The notes under the pieces were generated by a model. It was not told the DNA's origin. It searched no databases and worked only from the letters and a program-made list of their open reading frames with translations. Positions 56,441 to 64,000 of a stretch of DNA of 64,000 bases are shown here, in pieces (the stretch's first letter is position 1; every line of letters starts with the position of its first letter). A program made the translations under genes and the position numbers. This stretch comes from Micractinium sp. NFX-FRZ (lineage: Eukaryota; Chlorophyta; Trebouxiophyceae; Chlorellales; Chlorellaceae), in NCBI GenBank assembly GCA_029339195.1, contig JAPTJF010000243.1, positions 26,834-90,833 of the forward strand, given 5' to 3'.

Positions 56441-58180
56441 ATGGAGGGTCGCCCGGAACGGCGGCTGGTTGTGACTGTGCGGGGTGCGGCCGACACCTCA
56501 GCCGCCTCCAAGCCTTACGTCATTCTGCAGCTGGGTGACCAGACGGTGCAGACCGAGGTGGCCACAACGGCAGGCGTCAACCCGGTGAGGGATGGGGCGA
56601 GGTTGCACCTTGCAGAGCTGCCAGCTGTTTATTAACGCCTGCTGGGCTTGCACAAGTGCCCGAGCCCCTGGCATGTGCCTCCCCAACTTCTTGCCATCGG
56701 CCTGGGCTGCTCCCCCCTGCCGGCTCTCCTCAAGTTGTTCCCACCGAGACCCTTCATCTGGCCCCTCTCTGCCCAGGTCTGGGACGAGCCAATTGAGCTG
56801 CGCCTGCCGCCGCCGCTGCCCAAGGAGCAGCCGCTGCACCTGCGGGTGAAGCTCATGCAGCACATCCGCCTCTTCCCTGACCGCATGATTGGCAGCGGCT
56901 CGCAGGTGTGGGCAGGGGCCTGGGTTTAACCCAGGCAAACCTTGCCTTATCAGGGTTGAGAAGAGGAGTGGAGGGCTGGATGTTAGGTGCCAGCGCTGCA
57001 TGCCAACAAGCCGCTGGCTGCAGCCGCTGCAATCGCAACAGGCACTTCATGGCATGGCATGGCATGGCCACGTGTCGCCAGCCCATGTGTCCTCACTTGC
57101 TCAACACACACCAAACACTGCCAAGCTGCCTGCCCTCCTGCTCCTGTACCCCAACTCCCCCCCTTCTGCAGCCGCTCACCGACATGTTCTATGGCGGCGG
57201 CCAGCACGAGGTGAGCAGCAGGGGCAGGGAGCGACCCGCCAAGTGATGCCAACAGCACAGCTGGATGCGCCGCCAATGCAGCGCTTGCAGGACCCCGCAA
57301 GGACTGCACCTGCACAGTCCAATTCGCGCTCCCTGCTGCCCTGTGCCCCGCAGATAACTGTGCCGCTGTCGGACAGCAACGCCAAGCCTGCGGGCCGCAT
57401 CCACCTGGGGGTACTGCTGGAGAAGGAGGCACGGCCTGGAGAGGAGGCTGGTGAGCCACGTTTTGTTGGTGCAGCTGCCCTGAACAGTCTCCTCTGCCGA
57501 TTGCTGCTTGCCGCGCCGGCTGCTGCTTGCTGTGTCGTGCCGTGCTGTGTCGTGCTGTGCCGTGCCATGTAGTGCCGTGTCGGTTGCTGCTTGCCATGGG
57601 AGGCGGTGGTCCCAACACGGGCATGTTGAGGGTCGGACGGCGCAGGTTGACGGGGCAGAGGCACGGGTTGGGCAGGCGCTAGGCTAGGAGTTTGAACCCA
57701 ACCAGCTGCCACGTCACGCCTGCCCGCTGCCCTCGCAGGCAGCGCCGCCGGCACGGTGCTGGGGCAGGTGCTGGGAGGCGGTCCCTCCTCACCCCTGGCG
57801 GCCACTGGCGCGTCCCCCATCCAAATGCCCTCTGACTCCGGGCCTGAGATGCAGGTGCTGGGGAAGGGCCAGATGTCAATGTGCAGCCTTTGTAGCGCAT
57901 GATCATGCAATTGGGTGGCGGGATGCTGACAGAGGGAGGGAGCAATGGGAGTGGGAAGGGGCGGACCCCATGCCTTCCTCGGGGCCACGACAGGCTGGGC
58001 CACAGGTCGCCTGCGAACCACGGCAGCAGCAACGCCTTTCAAGCGGCGGCGTTGACGAGCTTCTGAGCTTCTTCCTGCTGTTGGCCCTTTGTGTCATTGC
58101 CTGACATGCAGGCGCGCGAGGTGCTGGGCGCAGGCGTGCTGCAGGACCCCTCAAAGCCAGGCTATGGGCTGTACGCGTGA
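56441..58180 (+). CDS. Small C2-domain protein
   Basis: Exons 56441-56584, 56777-56905, 57172-57210, 57354-57450, 57739-57854 and 58112-58180 join in phase to 197 residues. A single C2-type beta sandwich is suggested by LVVTVRGAADT, KPYVILQLGDQTVQTEV, NPVWDEPIELRLP and HLRVKLMQH, then a late strand RIHLGVLLEKE. The usual Ca-binding Asp positions are only partly present, so calcium binding is doubtful. The rest of the C-terminus is Gly/Ser/Pro-rich and ends PGYGLYA. Its specific function is unknown. It is divergent from the HSA32-like gene and convergent with another C2-like gene. Confidence 0.7.
57523..57592 (+). repeat. (CGTGC/TGTCG)n imperfect tract in C2-gene intron 4
   Basis: Pentanucleotide variants GTGTCGTGCC and CTGTGTCGTG follow within about 75 bases of the donor at 57451. 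Confidence 0.7.
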
Positions 58181-58609
58181 GGGCCGGGAGGGACACCTGT
58201 CTGAGGCCGTCGGCCGGGCGGCAGGCAGCCAAGACTTGCGACATGCTGCCAAATACTACCAGACCAAACGCATGCGTGTTCAGGCACCATGCACACAGGG
58301 TTGAGCGAGCGACTGTTTCTGACCACACGGGACCACACCTGACCAAAGCATGCACAGCAACCACTCGTGGTTACGGACACAATAAAGTGCAGCCTGCACT
58401 CTGCCCTCCTTCCTTGCACAGCAGATTGCATCAGGGGGTCAAGACACTCAGGGTGTTGAACAACAGCAGCCGTGAAGCCAGTTGACGCAGTAAAACCGTG
58501 TAAATGAGAGCTGAAAGCAGGCGGGCGGGAAGCCGGCACAGAGCGGGCAGCATGAGGGGAGGAGGCGCCGCTGCATCCCTGGATTGGCACTCCCTGCCCA
58601 CATCCAGTG
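58181..58609. other. Convergent 3' flanks of the two C2-type genes
   Basis: A TGTAA at 58499-58503 (plus strand) may serve the upstream C2 gene. Nothing else recognised. Confidence 0.5.
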
Positions 58610-59461
58610 CTAGCCTGGTGCTGCTGCGGCAGTTGAGCGCTCGTTTTGCTGTGCCGTGAGTGAGGAGACGCAAAGTGTGCAGCTCACTTGGCCGGCGTGC
58701 TTCCCAACCTGGAGGCGCATGGGTAGTGCCAGAGCCGGGACAGCCTGTCTGAGTTTGGATGCCTGATGGTAAGGACGGGCTGATGCGGGGCCTAAGCAGC
58801 ACATGCTGCACAGGGACCAGCTGCAGGCCTGGCCTGGGTTTGCATGGTGGCTCATGCCACACAGTGTCCAAGCCACAAGCGCCTTGCAGGCCCCAAAGCC
58901 CCACCAACCACGCTGCCTCCTCCTGGCTCCCTGTGCACCTCATCCACCACCGGCACGCTGACGTGCTGCCTCTCCAGCCCGCCGCTGCTGGTGCTGCTTC
59001 CCAGCAGGGTGTCCAGCCCCAGCGACCCCGCCGCCACATACTCCGAGCGGCCGCCCGGCGCCGGCGCCTTGAGCACCAGCTTCAAGTGTTGCGCACGGTC
59101 GGTGGGTCCCACTGTGAAGGCCAGGCTCTGGCAGGCGGAGGGAGGGCACGCCAGGGTTAAAGGAGAGGGCGTGAGAGGAAGGCACAAGTGGAGCTTGGCA
59201 AACCGGCTTGCTACCGCCAGCGGCAAGCGGCGGTAGCAAGCAGGGCGCCAGCGCCGCCAGCGCGGACCTGAACAGCGGCCTCACCTCTTCCCACGCCACA
59301 AACCGAACACCGCTGCTGTCTGCGGTCGTGACCATGGACGGCGGCGTGCTAAGGCGCCCAAACCGCTCAATTTCGGCCAGGCAAAACAGAGCTCCCCTGG
59401 GGGCTGAGGCCTCCAGCTCGGCCGAGTGCACTTGCAGCGTCAGTTGCATGTTCATCATCAT
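58610..59461 (-). CDS. Second C2-like protein
   Basis: Minus-strand exons 59461-59285, 59127-58939 and 58708-58610 give about 154 residues. The beta-strand pattern resembles a C2 domain: MQLTLQVHSAELEASAPR, GALFCLAEIERFGRLST, VRFVAWEESLAFTVGPTDR, LKLVLKAPAPG and QHVSVPVVDEVGKHAGQVSC. The order parallels that of the convergent C2 protein (strand, ligand-like loop, W-E core, L-x-L-x-V strand), but residue identity is low. The third-exon acceptor is less certain. Three Met codons in a row begin the frame; the first is taken. Its start lies 205 bp from the GDH start on the other strand. Confidence 0.6.
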
Positions 59462-59501
59462 CAGGGCGACTTGAAAGCCAACCGCGTGCTCGATGCAGGG
59501 A

Positions 59502-59539
<38 letters not shown>

Positions 59540-59666
59540 CGGCTTTGCACATGCTGAGGTGGCGCGACAGCAATGTTCTTGGACACAAGGCTCCCTTCTC
59601 TTCCCTTGTTCACAATTGTACATTCGAGCTCTTCCCTTGTTGTCAATTTGACCCATTGCCACAGCA
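59462..59666. promoter_or_regulatory. 205-bp divergent promoter with a (CT)n tract
   Basis: The shortest head-to-head gap in the window, between the C2-like gene and GDH. About 15 CT units (59506-59536) lie about 45-75 bases from the C2-like ATG, reading GA on that gene's sense strand. Confidence 0.6.
59506..59536 (+). repeat. (CT)15 microsatellite
   Basis: Uninterrupted dinucleotide repeat within a bidirectional promoter gap. Confidence 0.95.
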
Positions 59667-63940
<4,274 letters not shown>

Positions 63941-64000
63941 GTGTGAGGGCAGGGGGCGAGGTGGGGTGCATACGGGGCAGAAGGAAGCGAGGGCTGGCCT

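Overview
The window is nuclear DNA of a GC-rich, intron-dense green alga, most likely of the Chlorella clade (Trebouxiophyceae). The basis is the gene set: plant-type GCN2, a fused PurK-PurE AIR carboxylase and ArgJ with transit-peptide-like N-termini, an HSA32-like protein, a phenylalanine hydroxylase of the kind kept by algae and mosses, and an NADP-glutamate dehydrogenase. Introns are short, begin mostly GTGxG, and end (c/t)AG. CAG-rich low-complexity coding and TGTAA polyadenylation-like signals fit as well. I see no bacterial operons, transposases, rRNA or tRNA genes. The species is an inference.

Layout, left to right: ALG11 (+, 5' end outside the window); NF-YC (-); a Gln-rich protein of unknown function (+); PurK-PurE AIR carboxylase (+); a GAT-domain-like protein (-); ArgJ (+); a four-helix membrane protein (+); phenylalanine hydroxylase (-); a small membrane protein (-); BUD13 (+); MUS81 (-); EME1-like (+); GCN2 (+, 23 exons, about 11.7 kb); HSA32-like (-); a C2-domain protein (+); a second C2-like protein (-); NADP-GDH (+, 3' end outside the window). 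Seventeen genes were rebuilt exon by exon, and reading phase was carried across nearly every junction. Genes mostly alternate in strand, giving six divergent and six convergent pairs. Five of the divergent gaps are 205-690 bp and are probable shared promoters.

Three functional links stand out. MUS81 and its obligate partner EME1 lie head to head. Several genes serve amino-acid and nitrogen metabolism (ArgJ, PAH, GDH), with the amino-acid-starvation kinase GCN2 in the same window. Two C2-type proteins lie tail to tail.

The most unusual signal is not a gene. At least 17 of roughly 113 inferred introns contain a decayed direct repeat of the neighbouring exon edge, including the splice site, at a spacing of about 65-125 bp, sometimes in three copies. 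This points to tandem duplication across splice junctions as a recurrent route of intron growth in this lineage. Pentanucleotide (TGCTG)n tracts at intron 5' ends and a high share of GC-AG introns (about 8) accompany it.
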